64,000 nt of DNA. Source: Sphingoaurantiacus capsulatus. Its GTDB lineage: Bacteria > Pseudomonadota > Alphaproteobacteria > Sphingomonadales > Sphingomonadaceae. This document shows, one piece after another, positions 1 to 9,181 of this stretch (positions are counted from its first letter, which is position 1; every line of letters starts with the position of its first letter). Position numbers and translations under genes: made by a program. The stretch is taken from the NCBI RefSeq assembly GCF_042648405.1, contig NZ_JBHRXV010000011.1:372001-436000 (forward strand), read 5' to 3'. The notes beneath the pieces are model-generated. The model had not been told where the DNA came from and ran no database searches. It was given only the letters and a program-made list of their open reading frames with translations.

Positions 1-482
1 TCGCGGTTGCGATCGGCGAAGCGGTAGAAGGCCGCCTGCGCGCGCCGCCACTCACCCTCGCTGATGCGGCCGTTGCGGTTTCGGTCGGCGAAGTTGCGGA
101 ACACCCAGTCCTGGGTGAAGCGGTCGTTGTAGCCGAAGCCATAGGGCGTCCACTGGCGGTTCCAGCCATAGGCATTGCCGGTGTAGCCGTAGCGATAGCC
201 GCGCCGATCATCCCAATAGTTACGGCGGTCGTCGCGGCGATCGTCACGCCAGTCTCGGCGGTCATCACGCCGGTCGTCGCGGGCTTCCCGGCGGTCGTCG
301 CGACGATCAGCCCGCCGCTCCCAGCGCTCCTCGCGCCGGTCGTCGTTGCGGTCGCCATGGTTGGTCACGCGGTTGCGCAACTGCTCGCCGATGCGGCGCG
401 CGTCATTGTCGGCAGCCAGGGCCGGTGCGGCGGCCGCCACCGCCATCGTGCCCAACACCAACCCGGTCAGAAGCTTACGCAT
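1..482 (-). CDS. Secreted EF-hand domain protein (C-terminus beyond window)
   Basis: The minus strand is open from an ATG at 482 to the window edge, giving at least 160 residues. Residues 1-24 form a signal peptide ending ALAA. Residues about 44-95 are a highly charged segment built on repeats of RDDRR/RRDDRRDWRDD type, followed by a Gly/Tyr-rich stretch. Residues 133-144 (DRNRNGRISEGE) fit the canonical EF-hand loop, with Asp/Asn at positions 1, 3 and 5, Gly at 6, Ile at 8 and Glu at 12, so calcium binding is likely. A second loop (FADRNR) begins at the edge. Cell location is predicted periplasmic or outer surface; the biological role is unknown. Confidence 0.8.
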   Translation of the reverse strand, partial: MRKLLTGLVLGTMAVAAAAPALAADNDARRIGEQLRNRVTNHGDRNDDRREERWERRADRRDDRREARDDRRDDRRDWRDDRRDDRRNYWDDRRGYRYGYTGNAYGWNRQWTPYGFGYNDRFTQDWVFRNFADRNRNGRISEGEWRRAQAAFYRFADRNR

Positions 483-584
483 TTTCAGTCTCCCACACGC
501 TCATGGTGGAAGACTGAGCCGAATCCGTTGAACCGTGGCTGAAGCGCGATGAAAGCTGGCGTTCAGCTTATGCTTGCGCCGCCC

Positions 585-2357
585 TTATTTGGGGCCGTCG
601 ACGATCTTGATCGACAGCTCCTTTAGCTGCTTCGGCGTCGCCGGTGCCGGCGCGTTCATCATCAGATCTTCCGCCTTCTGGTTCATCGGGAAGACGATGA
701 CCTCGCGGATGTTGGGCTCGTCGGCGAGCAGCATGACGATGCGATCGACGCCCGGCGCCGAGCCGCCGTGCGGCGGCGCGCCGAACTTGAACGCGTTGAT
801 CATGCCGGCGAAGTCGACGTCGACCTGCTCCCTGGCATAGCCGGCGATCTCGAACGCCTTGTACATGATCTCCGGCCGGTGGTTCCGGATCGCGCCCGAC
901 GACAGCTCAACGCCGTTGCAGACGATGTCATACTGATAGGCGAGGATATCGAGCGGGTCCTGCGTCTCCAGCGCCTCGAGCTCGCCCTGCGGCATCGAGA
1001 ACGGGTTGTGGCTGAACTCGATCTTGCCGCTGTCCTCGTCGCGCTCGAACATCGGGAAGTCGACGATCCAGCAGAAGCGGAACTCGCCCTCGGCGATCAG
1101 GCCCAGCTCCTCGCCGATGCGGGTGCGCGCCTGACCGGCGAGCTTCGCCGCGGCATCGACCTTGCCGGCGGCAAAGAAGATGCCGTCGTCGGGCCCAAGG
1201 CCCAGCTCGGCGACCAGCTTGCGCGTCGCTTCCTCGCCATGGTTCTTGGCGATCGGGCCGCCCAGCTCGCCGCCCTTCTGCGTGATGTAGCCGAGGCCGG
1301 CATGGCCTTCGGCGCGCGCCCACTCGTTCATGTCGTCGAAGAACTTGCGGCTCTTTTCGGCGGTCTTCGGCGCCGGGATCGCGCGAACCACGCCGCCGCC
1401 CGACACGATCTTGTCGAACAGACCGAAGCCCGACCCGCGGAAATGCGCCGAGACGTCGGTGATGATGATCGGGTTGCGGAGGTCCGGCTTGTCGCTGCCG
1501 TACTTCAGCATCGATTCCCTGTAGGCGATGCGCGGGAACGGCGGCCTGGTCACCGACTTGTCGGAGAATTCGTCGAACACGCCTGCAAGCACCGGCTCGA
1601 TCGCCGCGAACACGTCTTCCTGCGTGACGAAGCTCATCTCGAAATCGAGCTGGTAGAATTCGCCCGGGCTGCGGTCGGCGCGGGCGTCCTCGTCACGGAA
1701 GCAGGGCGCGATCTGGAAATAGCGGTCGAAGCCCGCCACCATCAGCAGCTGCTTGAACATCTGCGGCGCCTGCGGCAGCGCGTAGAACTTCCCCGGGTGC
1801 ACGCGGCTCGGCACCAGATAGTCGCGCGCGCCTTCGGGCGACGACGCGGTCAGGATCGGCGTCTGGAACTCGGTGAAGCCCTGGTCGATCATCCGGCGGC
1901 GCAAGCTGGCGATGACGTTCGAGCGCAGGACAATGTTCTTGTGCAGCCGCTCGCGACGCAGATCGAGGAAGCGGTAGCGGAGTCGAATCTCCTCGGGATA
2001 TTCCGCCTCGCCGGCGACGGGGAGCGGCAGCTCCTCGGCCGAGGACTGGATCGTCACCTTGTCGGCGACCAGCTCGATCTCGCCAGTGGCGAGGTTGGCG
2101 TTGGTCGCCTCCGCGCCGCGGGCGACGACAATTCCTTCGATGGTCACCACCGACTCGACGCGCAGGTGATCGAGCGTGTTCAGCGGCTCGCTGCCCGCCT
2201 TGGCGACGATCTGCGTCAGGCCGTGATGGTCGCGCAGGTCGACGAAGAGCACGCCGCCATGATCGCGCTTGCGATGGATCCAGCCCGACAGGCGAACCGT
2301 CTGGCCGACGTCGGCGGCGCGAAGCTGGGCGCAGGTGTGCGTGCGATAGGCGTGCAT
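585..2357 (-). CDS. aspS: Aspartyl-tRNA synthetase
   Basis: Class II aminoacyl-tRNA synthetase that charges tRNA-Asp in the cytoplasm; 590 residues, the normal bacterial length. An N-terminal OB-fold anticodon-binding domain (VRLSGWIHRKRDHGGVLFVDLRD) is followed by the catalytic core with motif 2 (FRDEDARADRSPGEFYQLD), the bacterial GAD insertion, and motif 3 (GSAPGVDRIVMLLAD) near the C-terminus. The ATG at 2357 (MHAYRTHTCAQLR) is chosen over a 13-residue upstream extension because it matches the usual start and has GGAAAG just upstream. It is divergent from rnd. Whether it also charges tRNA-Asn (non-discriminating type) cannot be told from the sequence. A weak 6-bp hairpin with a short T run follows the stop. 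Confidence 0.97.
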   Translation of the reverse strand: MHAYRTHTCAQLRAADVGQTVRLSGWIHRKRDHGGVLFVDLRDHHGLTQIVAKAGSEPLNTLDHLRVESVVTIEGIVVARGAEATNANLATGEIELVADKVTIQSSAEELPLPVAGEAEYPEEIRLRYRFLDLRRERLHKNIVLRSNVIASLRRRMIDQGFTEFQTPILTASSPEGARDYLVPSRVHPGKFYALPQAPQMFKQLLMVAGFDRYFQIAPCFRDEDARADRSPGEFYQLDFEMSFVTQEDVFAAIEPVLAGVFDEFSDKSVTRPPFPRIAYRESMLKYGSDKPDLRNPIIITDVSAHFRGSGFGLFDKIVSGGGVVRAIPAPKTAEKSRKFFDDMNEWARAEGHAGLGYITQKGGELGGPIAKNHGEEATRKLVAELGLGPDDGIFFAAGKVDAAAKLAGQARTRIGEELGLIAEGEFRFCWIVDFPMFERDEDSGKIEFSHNPFSMPQGELEALETQDPLDILAYQYDIVCNGVELSSGAIRNHRPEIMYKAFEIAGYAREQVDVDFAGMINAFKFGAPPHGGSAPGVDRIVMLLADEPNIREVIVFPMNQKAEDLMMNAPAPATPKQLKELSIKIVDGPK

Positions 2358-2446
2358 GGGACTTTCCGGGGGTCTCGGGTAAGCCGCGGGTAACACAGGT
2401 TCGCACCCGGTTTGTCAAGGCGAAGCGGCCCGTCTATGACGCGGCC

Positions 2447-3613
2447 ATGAAGGTTCATCCGTTGATTACGTCGAGCAAGACGCTCGCCGACCTGTGCGAC
2501 CGGCTCCGCGAAGCTCCGTTCGTCACCGTCGACACCGAGTTCATGCGCGAGAATACCTACTACCCCGATCTCTGCCTGATCCAGGTGGCGTCGCCCGACG
2601 AAGCCGCGGCGATCGACCCCAAGGCGGACATCGACCTGCAGCCCCTCCTCGACCTGCTCGTCGAGGACGAGGTGCTGAAGGTATTCCACGCCGGCGGGCA
2701 GGACCTTGAGATCATCTACAATCTCACCGGCAAGACCCCCTACCCGATGTTCGACACACAGGTGGCGGCGATGGCGCTGGGACTCGGCGAGCAGGTCAGC
2801 TACGGCAACCTCGTCGCCGCCTACACGCCGGCGCGGCTCGACAAGGGCGCGCGGTTCACGGATTGGGCGCGCCGGCCTTTGGATGCGCGCCAGCTCGAAT
2901 ATGCGATCGGCGACGTCACCTATCTCGCGCAGCTGTTCCCGAAGATGGTCGAGCGACTGCGCAAGACCGGCCGCGGCGCCTGGCTCGACGAGGAGATGGA
3001 GCGGCTCGGCGACCCGGCCAATTATGCCAACAGCCCCGAGCGCGCCTGGACGCGCCTCCGCCTGCCCAACCGCAAGCCCGAGGTGCTCGGCCGCCTGAAG
3101 GCGCTCGCCGCGTGGCGCGAGCGCGAGGCGCAGGACAAGGACGTGCCGCGCGGCCGCATCGTCAAGGACGAGACGCTCGCCGACCTCGCCGCGCACCCGC
3201 CGCGCCAGCAGTCCGACCTCGCACGGATTCGCGGGCTTTCGGCAGCGTGGGCCGGCAACAATATCGGCGAGCGGCTGATGAACGCGATCAGCAGCGCCGA
3301 GCCGCTGTCGGCCGAGGAAATGCCGCCCAAGGAAGCGTCGCGCCCCGGCCTCACCGCCGATACCACGCTGATTGCCGACCTGCTGAAGCTGCTGCTGAAG
3401 ATTCGCGCCAAGGAGGCGGAGGTCGCCCCGAAGCTGATCGCGCGCTCGGATGACCTCGAAGCGCTGGCGGCGGGGGTTCGCGACGGGCTGCCGGTGCTCG
3501 ACGGCTGGCGCAAAGACGTGTTCGGCCGCGATGCGGTGGCGCTGGTCGAAGGCCGTCTCGGCTTCACGGTGCGCGACGGCAAGCTGATGATGACGAGCGC
3601 CGAGGTCGCCTGA
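2447..3613 (+). CDS. rnd: Ribonuclease D
   Basis: 3'-to-5' exoribonuclease involved in tRNA 3'-end maturation and RNA turnover; 388 residues. All DEDDy exonuclease motifs are visible: Exo I with Asp29 and Glu31 (VDTEF), Exo II with Asp86 (FHAGGQDLEI), and Exo III with Tyr152 and Asp156 (YAIGDVTYL). An HRDC domain follows at about residues 205-285 (LAAWREREAQDKDVPRGRI). It is transcribed divergently from aspS across a short intergenic region, and its 3' end faces ppx across a palindromic repeat. Confidence 0.96.
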   Translation: MKVHPLITSSKTLADLCDRLREAPFVTVDTEFMRENTYYPDLCLIQVASPDEAAAIDPKADIDLQPLLDLLVEDEVLKVFHAGGQDLEIIYNLTGKTPYPMFDTQVAAMALGLGEQVSYGNLVAAYTPARLDKGARFTDWARRPLDARQLEYAIGDVTYLAQLFPKMVERLRKTGRGAWLDEEMERLGDPANYANSPERAWTRLRLPNRKPEVLGRLKALAAWREREAQDKDVPRGRIVKDETLADLAAHPPRQQSDLARIRGLSAAWAGNNIGERLMNAISSAEPLSAEEMPPKEASRPGLTADTTLIADLLKLLLKIRAKEAEVAPKLIARSDDLEALAAGVRDGLPVLDGWRKDVFGRDAVALVEGRLGFTVRDGKLMMTSAEVA

Positions 3614-3633
3614 GGCGGTATCAACGCATTTTT

Positions 3634-3738
3634 CCGTCATCCCCGCGAAGGCGGGGACCCAGTCCATCTGCAAAGGAATGCCCGCTTTCGCGGGCGCTAT
3701 TGTTTGTGGGCTGGGTTCCCGCCTTCGCGGGAATGACG
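3634..3738. repeat. REP-like palindromic repeat pair
   Basis: Two inverted arms, 3634-3661 and 3711-3738, each an imperfect hairpin (CCCCGC-GAAG-GCGGGG; CCCGCC-TTCG-GGCGGG type) bounded by CGTCAT and ACCCAG, surround a third small hairpin (GCCCGC-TTTC-GCGGGC, 3680-3695). The arms are also complementary to one another. The element lies between the convergent rnd and ppx 3' ends, so it could act as a bidirectional transcript end, though no long T run follows. Confidence 0.85.
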
Positions 3739-3760
3739 AGGTCGAGCGTGAACGCTCTCC

Positions 3761-5278
3761 TCAAACCACCTCGAACTTCGAGCTGAGCTCCATCGCCTGC
3801 GCAAGGCTCTTCAACCGCCGCGCCACCGTGTCGCCGTAGAGCGCGGCGTGGTGCGGGTTGAGCGTCAGCACCAGGTCACCGCCACGGCGATAGAGGTGCG
3901 AATATTCGAGCGCTTCCGCGGTGCCGCCCGACAGCCGCTGCCCCAGCCGCAGCGCCAGTCCCCACAGCCACGCGCGGCGCAGCGACTCGGCATCCGCCAG
4001 ATGGTGCAGCAGCTGGACGATCGGATGCTGCGCGCTGCCGCCAAAGCAGGCGAACAGCGACGCGGCGAGCATGGCGCGCTCGTCGGTGGTGATCGCCGTC
4101 CAGTTGCCGTGCAGCGCCACGTCGACCGCACGCTCGGCACGGAAATCGGGATGGGCGCGCCACGCGACGTCCGACAGCAGGCAGGCGACATGGCGCAGTC
4201 GCTTGTCGGCCGCCGTTTCCGGCTCGAACAGGCCGTTCATCCACTCCATGAAAATGTCGCCATGCTCAGGGAAGCGGCCCTGCCGCTCGCCCTCGGCGCG
4301 TGCCGCGGCGACCAGCGGGTCCTGCGCCTTGATGTCGGGCGGCAAGGTGTCGAACAGCAGCCCCTCGCGCAGGCCATAGGCCGAGGCGACGAGCTTGCTC
4401 GAACCGAGCTTCTGCGTCACCGCGCGCAGCAGCACCGCCGCGCCGGGCAGCGACGGCACGCGCGAGCTGGAGATGTTCGGCACCATCTTCAGCGTCTTGG
4501 TCTGCATCTGCGTCACCGCGCGCACCAGCCGGTCGGCTGTCGCCGGCGTCATCGCATATTGATGGACGACGGGGAGCGGATGCTCGGTCAGGAACATGTG
4601 CAGCTGGGCCAGCGCCCGCCACGAGCCGCCGACCATGTAGAAGGGCTTGCCCTTCCCTTCCGCCGCCCACTCGACCTTCGCGAGCGCCTTCTTGACGAAG
4701 GCAGTCAGCGCGCGCGGTCCCTTCTTCCTCACCGCGTCGAGCTTCAGCGAGCCGATCGGCAGCGAGACGCGCTCATGGGTCCGGCCGTCCGCAATGCGGA
4801 TCAGTTCGAGGCTTCCGCCGCCGAGATCGCCGACCACCCCATCGGCGCCGGGCATGCCGGCGAGCACGCCGAGCGCGGCATAGCGCGCCTCCGCTTCGCC
4901 GCTGATCACCTCGATCTCGAGCCCGCAGCTCTTGCGGATGCGCGACAGGAACTGCTTGGAATTGCTCGCCTCGCGCACCGCGGCGGTGGCGACGGCGCGC
5001 AGCTGGTGGACGCCCATGTCCTCGCAGAGCAGCGCGAAGCGGGCGATCGCCTCCTCGGCGACCGCCAGCCCCTCGTCGCTGATCCTGCCGCTGGCGGCGA
5101 CGCCGCGGCCCAGACCCGCCATGACCTTTTCGTTGAACAGGATCGGCGGGGTGCGGTGGCGGCCGCGATAGACCACGAGTCGAATCGAGTTGGAGCCGAT
5201 GTCGATGATACCGGTCAGCGTCTCGTCGGCAGAGCGACGGCGCGGGGTCGGCTTGGGCGTCGTCGCGCTGGCGGCCAC
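3761..5278 (-). CDS. ppx: Exopolyphosphatase (Ppx/GppA family)
   Basis: Removes terminal phosphate from inorganic polyphosphate (and possibly pppGpp, since Ppx and GppA are hard to separate by sequence). The 505-residue protein shows the ASKHA phosphate-binding loops: GIIDIGSNSIRLVVYRG near the N-terminus and GDLGGGSLELIRIADG at about residue 150; the C-terminal HD-like domain follows. It lies 53 nt downstream of ppk on the same strand, so synthesis and degradation of polyphosphate are probably co-transcribed. A basic, low-complexity N-terminal leader of about 20 residues precedes the first beta strand. Confidence 0.94.
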   Translation of the reverse strand: MAASATTPKPTPRRRSADETLTGIIDIGSNSIRLVVYRGRHRTPPILFNEKVMAGLGRGVAASGRISDEGLAVAEEAIARFALLCEDMGVHQLRAVATAAVREASNSKQFLSRIRKSCGLEIEVISGEAEARYAALGVLAGMPGADGVVGDLGGGSLELIRIADGRTHERVSLPIGSLKLDAVRKKGPRALTAFVKKALAKVEWAAEGKGKPFYMVGGSWRALAQLHMFLTEHPLPVVHQYAMTPATADRLVRAVTQMQTKTLKMVPNISSSRVPSLPGAAVLLRAVTQKLGSSKLVASAYGLREGLLFDTLPPDIKAQDPLVAAARAEGERQGRFPEHGDIFMEWMNGLFEPETAADKRLRHVACLLSDVAWRAHPDFRAERAVDVALHGNWTAITTDERAMLAASLFACFGGSAQHPIVQLLHHLADAESLRRAWLWGLALRLGQRLSGGTAEALEYSHLYRRGGDLVLTLNPHHAALYGDTVARRLKSLAQAMELSSKFEVV

Positions 5279-5331
5279 GTCAGTCGGCTCCTCTTGACCC
5301 CGGGGTGCTTAGCCTGCGCCGCGAGGCCCGG

Positions 5332-7467
5332 CTAGCCCTTGGACTTCTTCAGAACCAGTGTCGGCACCGTTTCACCGCCCTTGCCACGGCCGGACAGCGA
5401 CGGGTTCGTCATGAAATAGCGGTGCAGGTTGAAGCCGGTTTTGCCATCGCCCACCCGGAGATACTGGCCATCGGGCGCCAGCGTCCACGACTGCTCCACA
5501 TCGAGCAGATTGGCGACCATCACCTGGTCGAGAATCTGCTCATGCACCGTTGGGTTCTCAATCGGAACAAGAAGTTCGACGCGGCGGTTGAGATTGCGCG
5601 GCATCAAATCGGCCGAGGAAATGAACACTTTCGCCTGCCGCGACGGCAACGGTTTGCCGTTGGCAAACGCCAGAATGCGGCTGTGCTCGAGGAAGCGGCC
5701 GACGATCGAGCGGACGCGGATATTGTCGCTCATCCCCGGGACACCGGGCCGCAGGCAGCAGATACCGCGAATGACGAGGTCGATCTGCACGCCCTCGCCG
5801 CTCGCCTCATACAGTTTCTCGATGATCGGCGGATCGACCAGCGAGTTCATCTTCGCCCAGATCTGCGCCGGCTTGCCCGCGCGCGCATTGGCGATCTCGG
5901 CGTCGATCAACTCGACCAGCCGCTCGCGCAGGAACAGCGGCGACAGCGCCACCTTTTCCAGTCGGGTCGGCGGCACATAGCCGGTGATGTAGTTGAGGAC
6001 CTGCGCGGCATCGCGCGCCAGCTTGGGGTCGGCGGTGAAGAAGCTGAGATCGGTGTAAACGCGCGCCGTCACCGGGTGATAATTGCCGGTGCCGAAGTGG
6101 ATATAGGTGCGAAGGTCCGCGCCCTCGCGGCGCACCACCATCGACAGCTTGGCGTGGGTCTTCCAGTCGATGAAGCCGTAGACCACCTGCACGCCGGCGC
6201 GCTCCAGCGCCGCCGCCCACATGAGGTTCTGCTCCTCGTCGAAGCGCGCCTTCAGCTCGACGACGGCGGTCACCGACTTGCCGGCCTCGGCGGCGTCGAT
6301 CAGCGCGCGGACGATCGGCGAGTTCTTGCCGGCGCGGTACAGCGTCTGCTTGATCGCCACCACATCGGGATCGGCCACCGCCTGGCGCAGGAAAGCCAGC
6401 ACCACGTCGAAGCTTTCGTACGGATGGTGGACGACGATGTCCTTGCTGCGGATCGCCGCGAAACAGTCGCCGCCATGCTCGCGAATCCGCTCGGGGAAGC
6501 GCGGCACATAGGGCTCGAACTTCAGGTCGGGGCGGTCTTCCTCGACCAAGGTCGCGATGTCGGCGATGCCGAGGATGCCGGTGACCGGCGTCACGTCGCG
6601 ATCATCGACGTGCAGCGCGGCGCGCAGCATCTTCAGCAGCGATGGCGGCGTCGACGCCTCCACCTTCAACCGGATCACCTGCCCGCGCCGGCGTTGCTTG
6701 ATCGCCGTCTGGAACGAACGGACGAGATCCTCGGCCTCTTCCTCGACCTCGATGTCGCTGTCGCGAATGACGCGGAAGGCGCCGTCGCCGACGAGGTCGT
6801 AGCCGGGGAACAGCTGGTCGAAGAACAGCCGGATGGTGTCCTCGACCGGGATGTAGCGTGCATCGGCGCCCGGCAGGCGGATGAAGCGGCGCAACATGCT
6901 CGGCAGCATCAGCAGCGCGTTGAGGCTCTCCCCGTCCGACTGCCGGTGCAGTTCGAGGACGATGGTGAAGCCCTTGTTCGGAATGAACGGGAACGGGTGC
7001 GCCGGGTCGATCGCCTGGGGGGTGAGCACCGGGAAAATCTGTTCGAGGAAGTGCGTCTCCAGCCAGTCGCACTCGTCGCCCGTCAGGTCGGCGGGCGTCA
7101 GCACGTCGAAATCGGCGCCGACGAGCTGGCGGCGCAGTTCGGCCCAGACTTCCTGCTGCCGCGCCATCAATTGATCGGCGCGCTCGGTGACGGCGGCAAG
7201 CTGCTGCGCCGGGGTCAGGCTGTCGGCGCTCAGCGTCTCGACGCCCTGCTCCACCTGCCCGCGCAGGCCGGCGACGCGCACCATGTAGAATTCGTCGAGG
7301 TTGTTGCCCGAGATGGAGAGGAAGCGCAGCCGCTCGAGCAGCGGATGGTTGGGGTTCTCGGCCTCTTCGAGCACACGCATGTTGAAGGCGAGCCACGACA
7401 GCTCGCGGTTGAACAGGCGCGGTCCCTGGACGGCGGGTTCGATCTTGGCAGCGGCAACGACGGTCAT
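5332..7467 (-). CDS. ppk1: Polyphosphate kinase 1
   Basis: Reversibly polymerises the gamma phosphate of ATP into polyphosphate; 711 residues, the standard Ppk1 length. N-terminal segment FNRELSWLAFNMRVLEEA is the family hallmark. The phospholipase-D-like catalytic region includes the HAKL motif (WKTHAKLSMVV), the autophosphorylated His in E. coli Ppk, and HFGTGNYHP. The C-terminus carries RNLNRRVELLVPI with the second conserved PLD-like segment. It starts 35 nt downstream of hda on the minus strand and precedes ppx. Confidence 0.97.
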   Translation of the reverse strand: MTVVAAAKIEPAVQGPRLFNRELSWLAFNMRVLEEAENPNHPLLERLRFLSISGNNLDEFYMVRVAGLRGQVEQGVETLSADSLTPAQQLAAVTERADQLMARQQEVWAELRRQLVGADFDVLTPADLTGDECDWLETHFLEQIFPVLTPQAIDPAHPFPFIPNKGFTIVLELHRQSDGESLNALLMLPSMLRRFIRLPGADARYIPVEDTIRLFFDQLFPGYDLVGDGAFRVIRDSDIEVEEEAEDLVRSFQTAIKQRRRGQVIRLKVEASTPPSLLKMLRAALHVDDRDVTPVTGILGIADIATLVEEDRPDLKFEPYVPRFPERIREHGGDCFAAIRSKDIVVHHPYESFDVVLAFLRQAVADPDVVAIKQTLYRAGKNSPIVRALIDAAEAGKSVTAVVELKARFDEEQNLMWAAALERAGVQVVYGFIDWKTHAKLSMVVRREGADLRTYIHFGTGNYHPVTARVYTDLSFFTADPKLARDAAQVLNYITGYVPPTRLEKVALSPLFLRERLVELIDAEIANARAGKPAQIWAKMNSLVDPPIIEKLYEASGEGVQIDLVIRGICCLRPGVPGMSDNIRVRSIVGRFLEHSRILAFANGKPLPSRQAKVFISSADLMPRNLNRRVELLVPIENPTVHEQILDQVMVANLLDVEQSWTLAPDGQYLRVGDGKTGFNLHRYFMTNPSLSGRGKGGETVPTLVLKKSKG

Positions 7468-7502
7468 GCGCCTTATCTAGGCGCAGAAAGGTGACGCTTC
7501 CA

Positions 7503-8105
7503 CTACTCCAATAGGTCGAGCTGTTCCGGGAGCACGGCGCGGGCCAGCGGCACCGTGACCGCGCGCCCCGCCGCGAGCGCCGCGGTGTCGAGCCGATCGA
7601 CCACGTCGGCCGCCTTGGCAAAGCTGCGTTCGATGCGCGCCAGCACATAGGCGATGACATCGGGGCCGACGGTCAGCCCGCGGTCGCGGAACTGCTTTGC
7701 CATCACCGCGGTGAGCAGCGCGTCGTCGGGCGCGGCGATAGCGACCTGCGGCGTCGCGGCAAGGCGTGATCGCAGGTCGGGCAACGCCACCTGCCATTGC
7801 GGCGGCGGCAGGCGCGAGATCAGCAGCAGCGGCCGCTCGCCGGCGCGGTTCCAGGCGTGGAAGACCGCCTCGTCGTCCTGCGTCTCGCCGAGATCGTCGA
7901 TCACCTCGGCGCCAGTCTGGCGGGCGAAGATGCGGCCGAGATGGCTCTTGCCCGAACCTTCCGGCCCGGTCAGCAGCGCCACCGGCTGCGGCCAGTCGGG
8001 CCAGCGGTCGAGATGGATGACGGCGTGCGAATTGGCGTCGGAGACGAAGAAGTCGCGCTCGCCGTCCGCCGCCTTGTAGGCGAGCGGGAGAGCGATCTGG
8101 CTCAT
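7503..8105 (-). CDS. hdaA: DnaA-like regulatory ATPase HdaA
   Basis: DnaA-domain III paralogue that, with the DNA-clamp, stimulates DnaA-ATP hydrolysis and restrains re-initiation (known for E. coli Hda and Caulobacter HdaA). The protein is 200 residues and lacks the DnaA DNA-binding domain IV. MSQIALPL at the N-terminus resembles the QxxLPL clamp-binding peptide of Hda. A Walker A motif (GPEGSGKSH) is at about residue 47. The ATG overlaps the stop of the upstream PerM-like gene (ATGA), indicating translational coupling; ppk follows. Confidence 0.9.
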   Translation of the reverse strand: MSQIALPLAYKAADGERDFFVSDANSHAVIHLDRWPDWPQPVALLTGPEGSGKSHLGRIFARQTGAEVIDDLGETQDDEAVFHAWNRAGERPLLLISRLPPPQWQVALPDLRSRLAATPQVAIAAPDDALLTAVMAKQFRDRGLTVGPDVIAYVLARIERSFAKAADVVDRLDTAALAAGRAVTVPLARAVLPEQLDLLE

Positions 8106-9181
8106 GACGGCGGCGGGCCCTCGGTCTTGTAGAAGCGGCTGCCGAGATATTGCGTCAGCAGCCAGCGCGCGACGACGCCGGTGACCGCGGCGATCGGCAC
8201 CGCGAGGAAGATGCCGACCACGCCCATCAGCTCGCCGCCCGCGAAAATCGCGAACAGCACCCACACCGGGTGCAGCCCGATGCGGTTGCCGATCAGGTTG
8301 GGCGTCAGCACCGAGCCCTCGATGACCTGGACGATCGCAAAAACGCCGAGCACGAGCCCAATGCGCGTCGGATCGAGCCCGAACTGGCCGATCGCGACCA
8401 GCAAGCCCATCGCCACGCCGAAGAACGGCCCGACGAAGGGCACGAAGCCGAGCAGCCCGGCGAGCAGCGCCAGCACGATGAAATAGTCGAGGCCGATCAG
8501 GCCCCAGCCGATGGCGTAGAGCCCGGCAAGGCAGAGGCAGACCAGAAATTGGCCACGAACAAAGCCCGACAGCGCCTCGTCCGACTGCGCCAGCAGCTCG
8601 CGGATGGTGGTGTCGTAACGGCGTGGCCACCACCCGGCGATGCGGGCGGTGACAATGTCCCAGTCGCGCAGCAAGTAGAAGGCGACGACCGGGGCCACCA
8701 CGACCAGCGTGATGACGTTGAAGAAGGCCAGCCCGCCGGCGATGATGCCGCCAAGCGCGCCGGTCACCCAGGCGAGCGCCCGCTCCATCAACTGCGTCGG
8801 TACCGCGCTGGCGCGCAGCGGCGTGCCGGTACGGCGCGAAATCTCCTCCGCCCACGGCCGCACGCTGTCGATGATCGTCGGCAAATTGGTCATCAGCTGG
8901 GTGAGCTGCGCCTGGATGATCGGCGCGGTCGCCAGCACGAGGCCGGCGATGGCGGCGAGGAAGGTGGTCAGGACGAGGCTTGTCGCCAGCCAGCGCGCCA
9001 TGCCGCGCCGCTCCAGCTTGTTGGTCAGCGGGTCGAGCAGATAGGCCAGAACGAAGCCGGCAAGGAACGGCCCGAGGATGGCGCGGGCGCTGAAAAAGAA
9101 GATCAGCGTGGCAAGGCCGACCAGCACCCAGCCCCAGCGGATGCGCGGCAGGATCAGGCGGGTTTCGCTCGGCTCGGCCAT
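8102..9181 (-). CDS. perM: AI-2E/PerM family membrane protein
   Basis: Integral inner-membrane protein of the PerM/AI-2 exporter-like family; 359 residues with about seven hydrophobic segments and the conserved GFVPFVGPFFGVAMG region near residue 245. Transport substrate is not established for most members. The ATG at 9181 overlaps the TAA of the DUF2066-like gene, and its TGA overlaps the hdaA start, so three genes form a tightly packed unit. The same DUF2066-perM-hda order beside purM is known from gammaproteobacteria, which supports the assignments. Confidence 0.88.
   Translation of the reverse strand: MAEPSETRLILPRIRWGWVLVGLATLIFFFSARAILGPFLAGFVLAYLLDPLTNKLERRGMARWLATSLVLTTFLAAIAGLVLATAPIIQAQLTQLMTNLPTIIDSVRPWAEEISRRTGTPLRASAVPTQLMERALAWVTGALGGIIAGGLAFFNVITLVVVAPVVAFYLLRDWDIVTARIAGWWPRRYDTTIRELLAQSDEALSGFVRGQFLVCLCLAGLYAIGWGLIGLDYFIVLALLAGLLGFVPFVGPFFGVAMGLLVAIGQFGLDPTRIGLVLGVFAIVQVIEGSVLTPNLIGNRIGLHPVWVLFAIFAGGELMGVVGIFLAVPIAAVTGVVARWLLTQYLGSRFYKTEGPPPS

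Noticed and set aside
3634..3738. CRISPR-like array
   Set aside because: Arms are inverted, not direct, only two units are present per locus, and the units are dispersed between genes.
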